Part shown: in pieces, positions 47,674 through 57,098 of the stretch
Layout: every line of letters starts with the position of its first letter
Position numbering within the stretch: the stretch's first letter is position 1
DNA from: a bacterium SCSIO 12741
GTDB taxonomy: Bacteria > Bacteroidota > Bacteroidia > Flavobacteriales_G > Salibacteraceae
DNA length: 64,000 bases
Reading direction: 5' to 3'
Assembly: GCA_024398055.1 (NCBI GenBank)
Contig: CP073749.1
Location: 1,054,001 to 1,118,000 of the forward strand
Notes under the pieces: generated by a model
The model's database searches: none
Told to the model about the DNA's origin: nothing
The model's input: only the letters and a program-made list of their open reading frames with translations
Made by a program: the position numbers and the translations under genes

Positions 47674-49287
47674 CTAAATATCATAATAACGATTGAACAG
47701 CCTTGAACTCAATCCAATTTCAAATTGCATAGATTGTTGGGTTGGGGTTCCCCAATGGTAATTCCATCGGTAATTGACCCTTGAAAATAGCCTCAGGTTA
47801 TTGATCGGATAGATCAGGTAGGATGCACGAATTCCGGCATTGACGGTTTGGGTTTGAACACCCTGACCTACAAAGTGACCATATTCGTTTTCGCGATCGG
47901 CATAGGAGCGGTAGATGTCTTCACCATAATTGATGGTATCGGTGCTTAATCCTTGATCCATAAATTGGAAATAGGCCTCAAAAAACCAATTCTTTTTCTG
48001 GTAATTTACGAAGCTGATACTCTCCACCAAATTGGCTCCTCTTGGATGCGCCAAGGAGGAATTCATGTGGCCATAATTCTGGGTTGGGTTGCTGTGTGAA
48101 TAGGAGAAGGGGCGAACAAGGTTGCACTCGGTTTGAAAGCCAAGTCCTTTGACTCCGAAAACATCAAAGGTTTTTACCCCCAACTGCCAGGCATACTTAT
48201 TACCCCACCATCCGGCTTCGGGGTCTTTTTCCTGCTTGAATATGTTACTGATATCCCGAAAGAAGTTCTCAGCGATAAATTCATCAATAATGAATTGACC
48301 GTATACTTGAAATTTATCGGCTGGCTTAACGGCCAAATTCATCCCCAAAAGTGAATTATCGGAAGAACCGGTGGAAAACTCAACGGGCCGAAGAAAAATG
48401 ACTGGATTCAGGTAGTTTACATCAAAACCACGTTCTACGAGTGTATCGCTAGGTCGCCAAACTACGGATTCAAAAAAACCTACGTTCAACCACTTGGTTA
48501 GATTCCAGCTGAGGTAATGGGTCGTGGAATACTTGGTTAGAAAATCACTGTATTTGCGGGATTCATTTTGGTTGATATCCTTGTATGCTGAATAGAGAAT
48601 AACATACTTGAGTCTCCATATGCTTGTGGTAATTTTTCCGTAGGTAGCATTTCCCGCCTGATCCGACAGAAGCATAGAACGGTAGCCATTACCAATAAAA
48701 TTCTTCCCGTGCCCAACCTGAAAATTAAAGTGCTTTCCGGCGTTAAAAGACAAATACCCATTTATATCTACATAATGGTAGCCATGGTGATTTCGATGCC
48801 ACACCTCCCCTTCCGGAACCACACCCATTTGTTCGGTACGGGTTCTTAGGTAAAGCGGATATTGAACACGATGGGCCGATGCATTGATACGGAAGGACAC
48901 CAAATCCTTGTAGGCATAACCGGCTCCCACTCCAATACCGAGTTGACTTTGCCAATCACTTTCGGTGCTGGCGTCGTACATAAAGGAGGACCTCAACAAG
49001 GGGTAAATTGCCAGACTATTGGCCACTCGATCGTCGTTTTCTTCCCGAGACCAGCGCATAGGAAACCCCGCCCGGTAACGGACTGAATCATCGTCTGTGA
49101 AATCGGAATGGAGGTAGGGTTTTATCGCATCGTGATGATCCAGCGATTTTTTGGCTTGAGCCTTTTGAAATTGCCATTCGTAATCCCGGTTCAAATAAAC
49201 TGGATCACTTTGCGCCTGCCCAATCGACGAAAGGGATAGGCATAGGATCAAAAAACCTAAGGAAAGATATGACTTCGGATTACCCAT
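47674..49287 (-). CDS. Wzi-like capsule assembly outer membrane protein
   Basis: The start at 49287 overlaps the transferase gene's stop codon and gives 537 residues with a signal peptide (about 1-27, ending GQAQ); an upstream ATG would add 15 residues before it. The mature protein is a predicted beta barrel with many aromatic strands. Segments such as FNFQVGHGKNFIGNGYRSMLLSD (cited in part, about 191-213) match the Wzi family, which anchors capsule at the cell surface; flavobacterial relatives include RemB-type motility proteins. It is the second of two such genes around a WecA-like transferase. Confidence 0.8.
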   Translation of the reverse strand: MGNPKSYLSLGFLILCLSLSSIGQAQSDPVYLNRDYEWQFQKAQAKKSLDHHDAIKPYLHSDFTDDDSVRYRAGFPMRWSREENDDRVANSLAIYPLLRSSFMYDASTESDWQSQLGIGVGAGYAYKDLVSFRINASAHRVQYPLYLRTRTEQMGVVPEGEVWHRNHHGYHYVDINGYLSFNAGKHFNFQVGHGKNFIGNGYRSMLLSDQAGNATYGKITTSIWRLKYVILYSAYKDINQNESRKYSDFLTKYSTTHYLSWNLTKWLNVGFFESVVWRPSDTLVERGFDVNYLNPVIFLRPVEFSTGSSDNSLLGMNLAVKPADKFQVYGQFIIDEFIAENFFRDISNIFKQEKDPEAGWWGNKYAWQLGVKTFDVFGVKGLGFQTECNLVRPFSYSHSNPTQNYGHMNSSLAHPRGANLVESISFVNYQKKNWFFEAYFQFMDQGLSTDTINYGEDIYRSYADRENEYGHFVGQGVQTQTVNAGIRASYLIYPINNLRLFSRVNYRWNYHWGTPTQQSMQFEIGLSSRLFNRYYDI

Positions 49288-50359
49288 TGCTGGATTTAAC
49301 ACCGGCTTCCATTTTGAGTTTGCGTTTAACAAGGAACCCTGGAATATTGGCCGTAATCAGCACAAAAACGGCAATGCATGCTAATTTCAGGTTAGCTTCC
49401 ATGGGCAGCAAAGATGCCTGCATTATCACCATCAGAGTAAAGGTGTAAATCACCAAAACCGCCGCACGGTGAGAAAGACCTAAATCAATCAATTTGTGAT
49501 GAATGTGGTTTCTATCTGCTGAAAAAGGAGAACGGCCGGAAAAAGCACGAACAATAAAAATCCTCAAAGTATCAACCATCGGATAAACAATAGCCGACAT
49601 CGCGAAAATGGGCTTGGACACGAAAAGCAACTCCATAGGAAGCTTTCCGGTATCGTATTGAATGAGTTTAATGGCGAGAACGGATATAATAAGCCCTATG
49701 GTCAGCGAGCCCGAATCGCCCATAAATATTTTGGCGGGCTCAAAATTAAAGACCAGAAATCCAAGAAGCGCCCCCATTAGGGCAAATGCCAATACTGCAT
49801 TTTCGGTAGAACCGGCCATGTAAAACCAGATACCGTAGGCAAGGCAAGCCAGTACACCAACACCAGCAGCAAGGCCATCAATACCATCGATAAGGTTGAA
49901 GGCGTTAACGATTACGGTATAGGTAAAAATGGAAAGCAGAATACTGGCCCAATCTGGTAGTTCGTAAACCCCAAAAAGGCCGTACATGCTGGTAATTTTG
50001 ATATCTGCCATGATCACCAAGATGAAGGCTACGGCCAGGTGTCCCATCAGTTTTTTAACGGGAGCGGTTCCCACGATATCATCCTTAATGCCGATAAAAA
50101 ACAACACCAACATGGATGCCGCAATGGCCCCAAAATCGATGTGCTCGGTAAAGGGATACCAAAGCAAGTCAGAGAATAGTGTTCCTGCAAAAATCAGGAT
50201 TCCTCCAATGGTCGGAATATGGCGCTTGTGTAGTTTGCGCTCTTCTCCAGGTGCATCCACTAATTTTTTCAGGTAGGCAACCCGAATCAATGCCGGCGTA
50301 CCGATCAGTACAACTACAAACGAGGTGAACACCGACAGCAGTGGTTTTATAAATTCCAT
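49280..50359 (-). CDS. WecA/MraY-like undecaprenyl-phosphate glycosyltransferase
   Basis: A 359-residue polytopic protein with about ten helices. The family motifs are in order: HIPTIGGILIF near 46-56, FIGIKDDIVG (the DD motif, about 88-97), NAFNLIDGIDGLAAG (about 151-165), FMGDSGSL (about 212-219) and the HHKLIDLGLSHR loop (about 287-298). It transfers a sugar phosphate from a UDP-sugar to undecaprenyl phosphate, the first step of O-antigen, capsule or exopolysaccharide repeat synthesis. With the Wzi-like neighbours and the GDP-fucose genes upstream it probably starts a surface polysaccharide. It follows the other Wzi-like gene by 20 bases. Confidence 0.9.
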   Translation of the reverse strand: MEFIKPLLSVFTSFVVVLIGTPALIRVAYLKKLVDAPGEERKLHKRHIPTIGGILIFAGTLFSDLLWYPFTEHIDFGAIAASMLVLFFIGIKDDIVGTAPVKKLMGHLAVAFILVIMADIKITSMYGLFGVYELPDWASILLSIFTYTVIVNAFNLIDGIDGLAAGVGVLACLAYGIWFYMAGSTENAVLAFALMGALLGFLVFNFEPAKIFMGDSGSLTIGLIISVLAIKLIQYDTGKLPMELLFVSKPIFAMSAIVYPMVDTLRIFIVRAFSGRSPFSADRNHIHHKLIDLGLSHRAAVLVIYTFTLMVIMQASLLPMEANLKLACIAVFVLITANIPGFLVKRKLKMEAGVKSSNG

Positions 50360-50379
50360 ATTCCTTTAATTCTTAAGTA

Positions 50380-51933
50380 TCAAAAATCGTAATAAATGTT
50401 TTGCAGCGCTGTTTCAAAGGAGATATACACCCAGTCGGTTTCATTTGCTCCTCTAACATCATCTAATACCCGACCAAGATAACCTACTTTCAACCGCATA
50501 TTGGTCTTCGGGTTGATCAAATAGCCAACGGCATATTCCTGGTAAATCAATTCCTGATCGGAGACGACAATCAAACTCAAATTTGGACTTGCTGCATTTT
50601 CCAATGGCACGGCCACATCGCGATCCAACTTGTTAATCCAATTCACCTTGGCCTGCACAAAGAAATCCCGGAAGGAGTAATTCACCTGACCGATGAGTTC
50701 TGTCAAATTGTTTCCTGATGGGTGCGCCAAAGCCTGGTTGTAATGCCCGTAACTGTTTCGACTATTGGCATGCCCATACATATTGGCCGCAATTTGGTTG
50801 TATTCCACCCTCATATTCAGGTCTTTTAAACCAAACAAATCATATCCCTTAATTCCTGCCTGCCAACTCCAGTTGGTCCCCAGGTATTCGTCCATGGCCA
50901 ATTGACCATAGGCTACCCAATTTTTTACCGGGTTTACTTTCAAGTTTATCCCGAAAACGGTTTTGGAATTTTCGGTTGCCCAGCCCTGGTAGGCCGAATT
51001 AAAACCGATAACGGGAACATAGTAATTCCATGGTAGCCGTTGCGTTCCTGTCGAATCCCAATTCTGCCAAACCGTTCCTTCAAACAAGGCCACCTCTAAC
51101 TGAGGAATGGGTACATAACTTAACGTATGAAAGGTTCCCGCTTCTCGAATAAATTGAGCCTCGGAAGAAGTAGTCGCCGGGATACGTTCGAGCTCCTGAA
51201 GTGAAGCGTATTGAATGTAGTAATGCAGCTTGTTATCCAAAAAACTCAAGTGGGTTCGGAAATAGGGATAATTAAAACTCACATCCGATTGAAGCAAACT
51301 TCGATACCCTTCTCCTACAAAACTTTTTCCGTGGCCAAATTGAAATTCAACCATCTTCCAGGGTCGAAAAGAAAAGGCTCCACTGGCCATGGCATAATCA
51401 AACCCGGTCGTTTGAAACTCCTTGAATCGCCCCTGACCGGGAACGACTCCCGTAGCGTTAATCTCATCGGACAAGTAAGTTGGAAAAAAAGACTGATTCT
51501 CGTAAAAGGATGAATAAAAGGAAAACTGCTTTCCGATGGCACCCTGAACCAAAAAACCACGGGTATTGGTTGAGTAGTCGTTGTTTTTAATTTCGGCCAG
51601 ATCCTGTCCATACTGAAAGTTCATCAGAGGATCAATGGTCAGGTAAAAATCTCCGGTATCAACAACAATCAGGTTTTCATTTTTGAGCTTTCGACCCAGC
51701 CATTTACTTCGCTGCTTACGTTGCCATCTTCCTTCATCATACTTACTCAAGGTATCGGTCCATTGACCGGAAACCAGAGGTTTTACCAAAGTAGAATGGG
51801 TTTCACTGGCCTGGTTAAGTTTTCTATCAAGGTTTTGGTTATAGCTCTGTTCCAGGGGAATAAACAAGGACTGCGCGGTACTTTCTAAGGCACACAGGCA
51901 CATGATTCCCAAACAGGCTACTTTCCAATTCAT
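50380..51933 (-). CDS. Wzi-like capsule assembly outer membrane protein
   Basis: A 517-residue protein with a signal peptide (about 1-20, ending ESTAQ) and a predicted beta barrel. VEFQFGHGKSFVGEGYRSLL (about 195-214) aligns with the same motif of the Wzi-like protein at 47674, so the two are paralogues, sharing also a late NxYGHxNxxLAHPxGxN-type segment. It is probably in the outer membrane, anchoring or organising a surface polysaccharide. It follows the GDP-fucose synthase gene by 10 bases and precedes the transferase gene by 20, so it belongs to the same operon. Confidence 0.8.
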   Translation of the reverse strand: MNWKVACLGIMCLCALESTAQSLFIPLEQSYNQNLDRKLNQASETHSTLVKPLVSGQWTDTLSKYDEGRWQRKQRSKWLGRKLKNENLIVVDTGDFYLTIDPLMNFQYGQDLAEIKNNDYSTNTRGFLVQGAIGKQFSFYSSFYENQSFFPTYLSDEINATGVVPGQGRFKEFQTTGFDYAMASGAFSFRPWKMVEFQFGHGKSFVGEGYRSLLQSDVSFNYPYFRTHLSFLDNKLHYYIQYASLQELERIPATTSSEAQFIREAGTFHTLSYVPIPQLEVALFEGTVWQNWDSTGTQRLPWNYYVPVIGFNSAYQGWATENSKTVFGINLKVNPVKNWVAYGQLAMDEYLGTNWSWQAGIKGYDLFGLKDLNMRVEYNQIAANMYGHANSRNSYGHYNQALAHPSGNNLTELIGQVNYSFRDFFVQAKVNWINKLDRDVAVPLENAASPNLSLIVVSDQELIYQEYAVGYLINPKTNMRLKVGYLGRVLDDVRGANETDWVYISFETALQNIYYDF

Positions 51934-51943
51934 ACGCTATTTA

Positions 51944-52879
51944 TCATCCCTCAAATCCCATTTCCTTCACTTCGTTGTACACGGAGCGAATTCCATCTTT
52001 GAGTTCGATTCGGTGTTGCCATCCCAGCTTATGCAGGCGACCAACATCCATTAATTTGCGTGGTGTTCCATCGGGCTTGTCGGTATCGAAGACCAAATCT
52101 CCTTCAAATCCCACAATTTCTTTGATGGTTAATGCGAGTTCTTTGATCGTTACATCAGACCCGGTTCCAATGTTGAGCCAATCCTCTCCGTCGTATTCCT
52201 GCATCAAGAACAGGCAGGCGTCAGCCAGGTCGTCTACGTGCAAAAATTCACGCATCGGAGAGCCCGTCCCCCAAACCACTACTTCAGCAGCTCCTTCTAC
52301 TTTGGCGGTGTGAAACTTTCGAATCAACGCCGGAAGAACGTGGGAGTTCTGCAAATCGTAGTTGTCATTGGGTCCATACAAATTGGTAGGCATGGCTGAA
52401 ATGAAGTTAGCTCCATACTGACGGCGGTAGTTTTCACATAGCTTGATACCGGCAATTTTCGCGATAGCATAGGGCTCATTGGTAGGCTCCAGGTAATCGG
52501 TCAACAGGTAATCTTCCTTCAAGGGCTGTGGAGCCATTTTAGGGTAGATGCATGAGGATCCCAAAAACAAGAGCTTTTTCACTCCTTGCTCGTAGGCTGA
52601 ATGAATAACATTGGCCTCGATCATCAAGTTGTCGTACAGAAACTCCGCGCGGTAAATATTGTTGGCCTGAATTCCGCCTACCTTGGCTGCCGCCAGGTAG
52701 ACATATTCGGGTTGTTCGGTCTTAAAAAACTCACTTACAGCCGCTTGATTTCTCAAATCCAATTCAGAAGAAGTTCGCACAACCAGGTTTTCATACCCTT
52801 CTTTTTGCAATCTTCTTACAATGGCAGAACCCACCATTCCGCGGTGGCCGGCAATGTAAATCTTAGCGTTTTTATCCAT
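51944..52879 (-). CDS. fcl: GDP-L-fucose synthase
   Basis: A 311-residue short-chain dehydrogenase/reductase-type epimerase-reductase. [14 protein letters not shown] (about 11-24) is the NADPH-binding loop, LGSSCIYP (about 106-113) holds the catalytic Ser, and Y137-AIAK-141 the Tyr and Lys. It converts GDP-4-keto-6-deoxy-mannose to GDP-L-fucose by epimerisation and reduction. The substrate is made by the GDP-mannose dehydratase encoded six bases upstream. The length is normal, and the pair supplies fucose for surface glycans. Confidence 0.95.
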   Translation of the reverse strand: MDKNAKIYIAGHRGMVGSAIVRRLQKEGYENLVVRTSSELDLRNQAAVSEFFKTEQPEYVYLAAAKVGGIQANNIYRAEFLYDNLMIEANVIHSAYEQGVKKLLFLGSSCIYPKMAPQPLKEDYLLTDYLEPTNEPYAIAKIAGIKLCENYRRQYGANFISAMPTNLYGPNDNYDLQNSHVLPALIRKFHTAKVEGAAEVVVWGTGSPMREFLHVDDLADACLFLMQEYDGEDWLNIGTGSDVTIKELALTIKEIVGFEGDLVFDTDKPDGTPRKLMDVGRLHKLGWQHRIELKDGIRSVYNEVKEMGFEG

Positions 52880-52885
52880 TTCGGT

Positions 52886-53956
52886 TTATTTCAAACCACC
52901 TTCCTGAAGAAAGCGGTGCTCCATAAATAATTTCATATCGGCAGATACCATTTCGCGGATCATAGCAGCTAAATCGTATTCAGGTTTCCAACCCAGTTCT
53001 TCACGGGCTTTGGTAGAATCTCCAACCAACAAATCCACTTCGGCTGGACGGAAATAAGTAGGATCTACTTCCACGAGTACTTTACCGTTTTCCTTGTTGT
53101 ATCCTTTTTCGTCGATTCCGCTGCCTTCCCATTCAATTTCGATGTCCACTTCTTTGAAGGCCATTTCCACAAACTGACGAACGGTATAGGTTTCACCCGT
53201 AGCCAAAACGAAATCATCAGGCTTATCCTGTTGCAGCATACGCCACATTCCCTCTACGTAATCCTTGGCATGACCCCAGTCACGTTTGGCATCAAGGTTA
53301 CCCAAAAACAGTTTGCGATCCAGGTCCAATTTAATCTGAGCTACTGCACGAGTAATCTTACGGGTCACAAAAGTTTCACCTCGACGAGGGCTTTCGTGGT
53401 TAAAAAGGATACCGTTACAGGCATAAAGGTTATAAGCTTCGCGGTAGTTTTTCGTAATCCAGAAAGCGTACAACTTGGCTACTCCGTAAGGACTTCTTGG
53501 GTAGAATGGAGTTGTTTCTTTTTGAGGAATTTCCTGAACCTTTCCATAAAGCTCAGAAGTTGAAGCCTGGTAGAAACGGGTTTTCTTTTCCAAGCCCAAA
53601 ATTCGAATAGCTTCCAGAATTCTCAACGTTCCCATCGCATCTGCATTGGCAGTATACTCAGGAACTTCAAAACTCACCTTCACGTGCGACATGGCCGCGA
53701 GGTTATAGATTTCGTCAGGCTGTGTTTCCTGAACGATTCGAATCAAATTGGTGCTGTCGGTCAAATCTCCATAATGAAGGAAGAATTTGACTCCTTTTTT
53801 ATGAAAATCCTGGTACAGGTGATCAATACGATCGGTATTAAAAAGCGAACTACGTCTTTTAATGCCGTGAACTACATATCCCTTCTCCAACAGCAACTCA
53901 GCCAAATAGGCTCCATCCTGCCCGGTAATCCCGGTGATTAAAGCTACTTTCTCCAT
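52886..53956 (-). CDS. gmd: GDP-mannose 4,6-dehydratase
   Basis: A 356-residue NADP-dependent dehydratase. [16 protein letters not shown] (about 7-22) is the cofactor loop, STSELYG (about 132-138) carries the catalytic Ser/Thr and Glu, and Y157-GVAK-161 the Tyr and Lys. It converts GDP-mannose to GDP-4-keto-6-deoxymannose, the first step of GDP-fucose synthesis. The fucose synthase gene lies six bases downstream. The CysQ gene ends right at its upstream edge, so these genes form one operon. The length and motifs are normal. Confidence 0.96.
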   Translation of the reverse strand: MEKVALITGITGQDGAYLAELLLEKGYVVHGIKRRSSLFNTDRIDHLYQDFHKKGVKFFLHYGDLTDSTNLIRIVQETQPDEIYNLAAMSHVKVSFEVPEYTANADAMGTLRILEAIRILGLEKKTRFYQASTSELYGKVQEIPQKETTPFYPRSPYGVAKLYAFWITKNYREAYNLYACNGILFNHESPRRGETFVTRKITRAVAQIKLDLDRKLFLGNLDAKRDWGHAKDYVEGMWRMLQQDKPDDFVLATGETYTVRQFVEMAFKEVDIEIEWEGSGIDEKGYNKENGKVLVEVDPTYFRPAEVDLLVGDSTKAREELGWKPEYDLAAMIREMVSADMKLFMEHRFLQEGGLK

Positions 53957-54736
53957 TTATCTTACCAGAAAATAATTATTCAATAGTTTCATTTTATTGT
54001 AAGCCATACGCTCACCGGTTGAACGGTCAATTACCTGTTTTCCAGCAGCTTCAACAATCGCTTGCCCTGCTGCTGTGTCCCATTCCATTGTGGGCGCAAA
54101 TCTAGGATATTCATGCGTAATTCCTGCAGCGACCAAACAAAATTTTAGGGATGAACCCTTGGAGGTAATTTCCACTTGTTCAAATTGATTCTTCAATTCT
54201 TCCACATAATTTGTGGTATCGTCATTCATGTGTGAGCGGGACCCAACAATACGGATAACTCCGCCTTCAGGCTCACTCACCCGAATCTGCTCTACCCTAT
54301 CCCAACCAGTAGCCAAATCCTCTGGTCGAAACACTTCTGTCATCTTCCAGGACTTCCCTTGATCGGTGTAGTAGAGCTCTCCTAAAACAGGAGCATAAAT
54401 GATTCCTTCAACTGGATAGTTTCCCTTCACCAAGGCAATGTTAACGGTAAACTCTCCATTTCGTTTCAAAAATTCTTTGGTTCCATCAAGCGGGTCCACT
54501 ACCCAAAAGTCGGTCCAGGAGGAACGCTCCTCGTAGGGCATTTCCTTACCTTCTTCGCTCAAAACGGGTAATCCCGTTGGCTCCAAATGCCTCATAATCA
54601 CGTGGTGCGAAGCGATATCGGCCTCAGTTAACGGGCTTTTATCTTCTTTTTCATACACCTCAAAATCACGGTTGTAACATTCCATGATGGCCCAGCCCGC
54701 TTCAACAGCGGCTAGGGCTAAAGCTTCCTTTGTCAT
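53957..54736 (-). CDS. cysQ: 3'(2'),5'-bisphosphate nucleotidase CysQ
   Basis: A 259-residue enzyme of the inositol monophosphatase superfamily. The metal motif EEGKEMPYEE (about 62-71) is followed by DPLDGTKEFLKRNGEFTVNIAL (cited in part, about 82-97) and the late WDTAAGQAIVEAAG (about 219-232). It removes the 3'-phosphate from 3'-phosphoadenosine 5'-phosphate to give AMP, recycling the by-product of sulfation and of acyl carrier protein turnover. Next to capsule genes it may clear PAP from polysaccharide sulfation (inference), though no sulfotransferase is in the window. It ends directly at the gmd start. Confidence 0.9.
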   Translation of the reverse strand: MTKEALALAAVEAGWAIMECYNRDFEVYEKEDKSPLTEADIASHHVIMRHLEPTGLPVLSEEGKEMPYEERSSWTDFWVVDPLDGTKEFLKRNGEFTVNIALVKGNYPVEGIIYAPVLGELYYTDQGKSWKMTEVFRPEDLATGWDRVEQIRVSEPEGGVIRIVGSRSHMNDDTTNYVEELKNQFEQVEITSKGSSLKFCLVAAGITHEYPRFAPTMEWDTAAGQAIVEAAGKQVIDRSTGERMAYNKMKLLNNYFLVR

Positions 54737-54746
54737 TTGCTAATCT

Positions 54747-55634
54747 TTAGTAGGTAGAAGAAGCTCCTCCAATATTTTCAATCGGATGCCAGGTTGTTTT
54801 GGTTTCGGTAAAAGGAACCATCAAATAGGGTGACTCCCAGGATTCATCTTCCCAATCTTTAGCTGGTAAATCGGAATAAATGCGTTTCACATTTTCCGCA
54901 CCTATCTTTTGTAATTCAGCCAATTGCTGGGTATCATCCAAGGCATACCACAATCCATTAATATCCATGTGTCCTGCCATGTGTGAGGCCAACTCATCCA
55001 CCTTACCGGTGAGGATGTTGATTACCCCACCAGGCACATCAGAACTGTTAATTACCTCGGCAAAGGAGCAGGCTGATAAAGGGAAATCCTCGTGAGCCAA
55101 ATACATCACACTGTTTCCGGAGGCAATCACCGGAGCAATCAAAGAAGTAAGTACGACTAGTGAAGGTCCTTTTGGAGCCAAAACGGCTACCACTCCCTGT
55201 GCTTCAGGCTGAGAAAAATTAAAATGACCTGTAGCCACGGGATTTACCGAACTAAACACGGCGCTGTATTTATCGCACCAACCCGCATAATAAACCCAGC
55301 GATCTACAGCTATATCAACCAAGGCACTTGCCTTCTTGGCTGAATGACCTTCCTGCTGCAGCTCAGCAATAAACTGGTCGCGCTGTGCTTCCAGCATTTC
55401 TGCAATTCTGTATAAAATTTGAGATCGGTTAAAGGCTGTTCTTTCCTGCCAACCGCTTTGGGCTTTTCGTGCAGCAACTACCGTATTCCGAACATCCTTT
55501 CTTGATCCTAAGCAAAAATTGGCGACCGGCTTTCCCTTTTTGTCCTTCAAGGCATAAAAGCGACCGGATTCCGTTCTAATGAACTTGCCACCAACATACA
55601 TTTTATAGGTCTTCAGTACTTTCAATCTACTCAT
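54747..55634 (-). CDS. Truncated, non-catalytic aldehyde dehydrogenase-like protein
   Basis: A 295-residue protein resembling only the NAD-binding half of aldehyde dehydrogenases: YVGGKFIRTESGRFY (about 13-27), LAPKGPSLVVLTSLIAPVIASGNSV (cited in part, about 152-176) and GGVINILTG (about 201-209). It ends before the catalytic cysteine domain and cannot oxidise aldehydes alone. Its ATG overlaps the stop codon of the full-length aldehyde dehydrogenase upstream (ATGA). Together the two (488 plus 295 residues) match the size and order of ALDH16, where a catalytic domain is fused to an inactive second one. I read this as a split ALDH16 with a partner or oligomerising role. Confidence 0.75.
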   Translation of the reverse strand: MSRLKVLKTYKMYVGGKFIRTESGRFYALKDKKGKPVANFCLGSRKDVRNTVVAARKAQSGWQERTAFNRSQILYRIAEMLEAQRDQFIAELQQEGHSAKKASALVDIAVDRWVYYAGWCDKYSAVFSSVNPVATGHFNFSQPEAQGVVAVLAPKGPSLVVLTSLIAPVIASGNSVMYLAHEDFPLSACSFAEVINSSDVPGGVINILTGKVDELASHMAGHMDINGLWYALDDTQQLAELQKIGAENVKRIYSDLPAKDWEDESWESPYLMVPFTETKTTWHPIENIGGASSTY

Positions 55635-57096
55635 TTCCTCGCATTTAATTGAAGGTATGCCGACAAGCCATGAACTCCTCCTTCACGACCAAATCCACTT
55701 TCTTTAAACCCTCCAAAAGGTGATGTTGGATCAAATTTGTTATAGGTATTCGCCCACACTACTCCCGCTTTCATTCGGGCAGTCAGGTTAAATATCTTGG
55801 AGCCTTTGTCTGTCCATACTCCTGCAGATAGTCCATAAGGCGTATTGTTGGCTTTTTGAATAACCTCATCGATGGTACGAAAAGATTGAATGGCCAACAC
55901 AGGACCAAAAATCTCCTGCTGAACGATGGTATGACTCTGTGCCGCGTTCAAAAACAAAGTTGGAGCGCACCAGAAACCTTTCTTGGGAATGGTAAACTCA
56001 GGCTGGTACATTTCCAAACCTTCGTTTTTACCAGCACTTAAAAACTGTTCGATGGTTTTCAACTGCCCTTTGGAGTTAATCGCTCCGATATCGGTGTTCT
56101 TGTCCAACGGATCACCCAAAACCAAGTTATTCATTCTTGCCTTGAGCTTCATGACCACTTCGTCTAAAACAGCTTCCTGAACAAACAGGCGGGAACCGGC
56201 ACAACAAACATGCCCTTGGTTGAAGTAAATTCCATTGATAATACCTTCTACTGCCTGATTGATGGCCGCATCCTCAAATATGATATTGGCTGCTTTTCCA
56301 CCCAACTCCAGGGTCAATTTCTTACCCGTTCCAGCCGTTTCACGCTGAATGATTTTACCCACTTCGGTAGAACCCGTAAAGGCAATCTTATCTACATCCG
56401 GATGCTTCACCAAGGCTGCCCGGTTCTTCCGTCTCCAGTAATCACATTAACTACACCAGCCGGAAGATCTGCTTCAGCAAAAAGCTCGGCTAATTTCAAA
56501 GCGGTTAGAGGGGTTGTTTCGGCAGGTTTAATCACCACCGTATTTCCACAAGCCAGAGCCGGAGCAATTTTCCAGGCGGCCATCAACAAGGGAAAGTTCC
56601 AAGGAATGATCTGTCCTGCTACCCCGATAGGTCCCGGGCTTGCTCCTGGAAAGGCATATTCCAGTTTGTCAGCCCAACCAGCGTGGTAGAAAAAGTGAGC
56701 GGCAGCCAGAGGAATATCAATATCTCTTGACTCACGAATAGGTTTTCCTCCATCCATGGATTCAACCACGGCAAACTCACGGGCTTTTTCCTGAATCATA
56801 CGAGCGATTCGGTAGAGGTACTTACCTCTTTCCTTGCCTGATAAGGCTTGCCAACCTGGCAATGCTTTTCGAGCAGCTTTCACGGCTTTGTCTACGTCCT
56901 GATCAGAACCTTGAGCAACATCCGCAATTTTTGATTCATCGGCCGGATTAATGGTCGCAAACCAATCCTCTTGGGATGGCTTTACCCATTTACCGCCAAT
57001 AAAGTGGTCGTATTGATTCTTCAGCTGCACATGAGAAGTACTCTCAGGAGCCGGAGCATAATCAAACAGACCGGTATGTTTTATTTCAGCTTTCAT
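55631..57096 (-). pseudogene. Aldehyde dehydrogenase, catalytic, frameshifted
   Basis: Two reading frames together give a complete 488-residue aldehyde dehydrogenase. The first (57096 to 56407) has the NAD-binding half and breaks at GDGRTG; the second continues with LVKHPDVDKIAFTGSTEVGK. Restoring one G in the GGG run at about 56421-56423 joins them. Motifs present are PWNFPLLMAAWKIAPALACGN, ELGGK (catalytic Glu) and HVCCAGSR (catalytic Cys). It oxidises an aldehyde with NAD(P); after deoC its substrate may be acetaldehyde (inference). The break is most likely a sequencing error. It starts two bases after deoC and overlaps the truncated partner gene by four. Confidence 0.87.
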
Positions 57097-57098
57097 AA

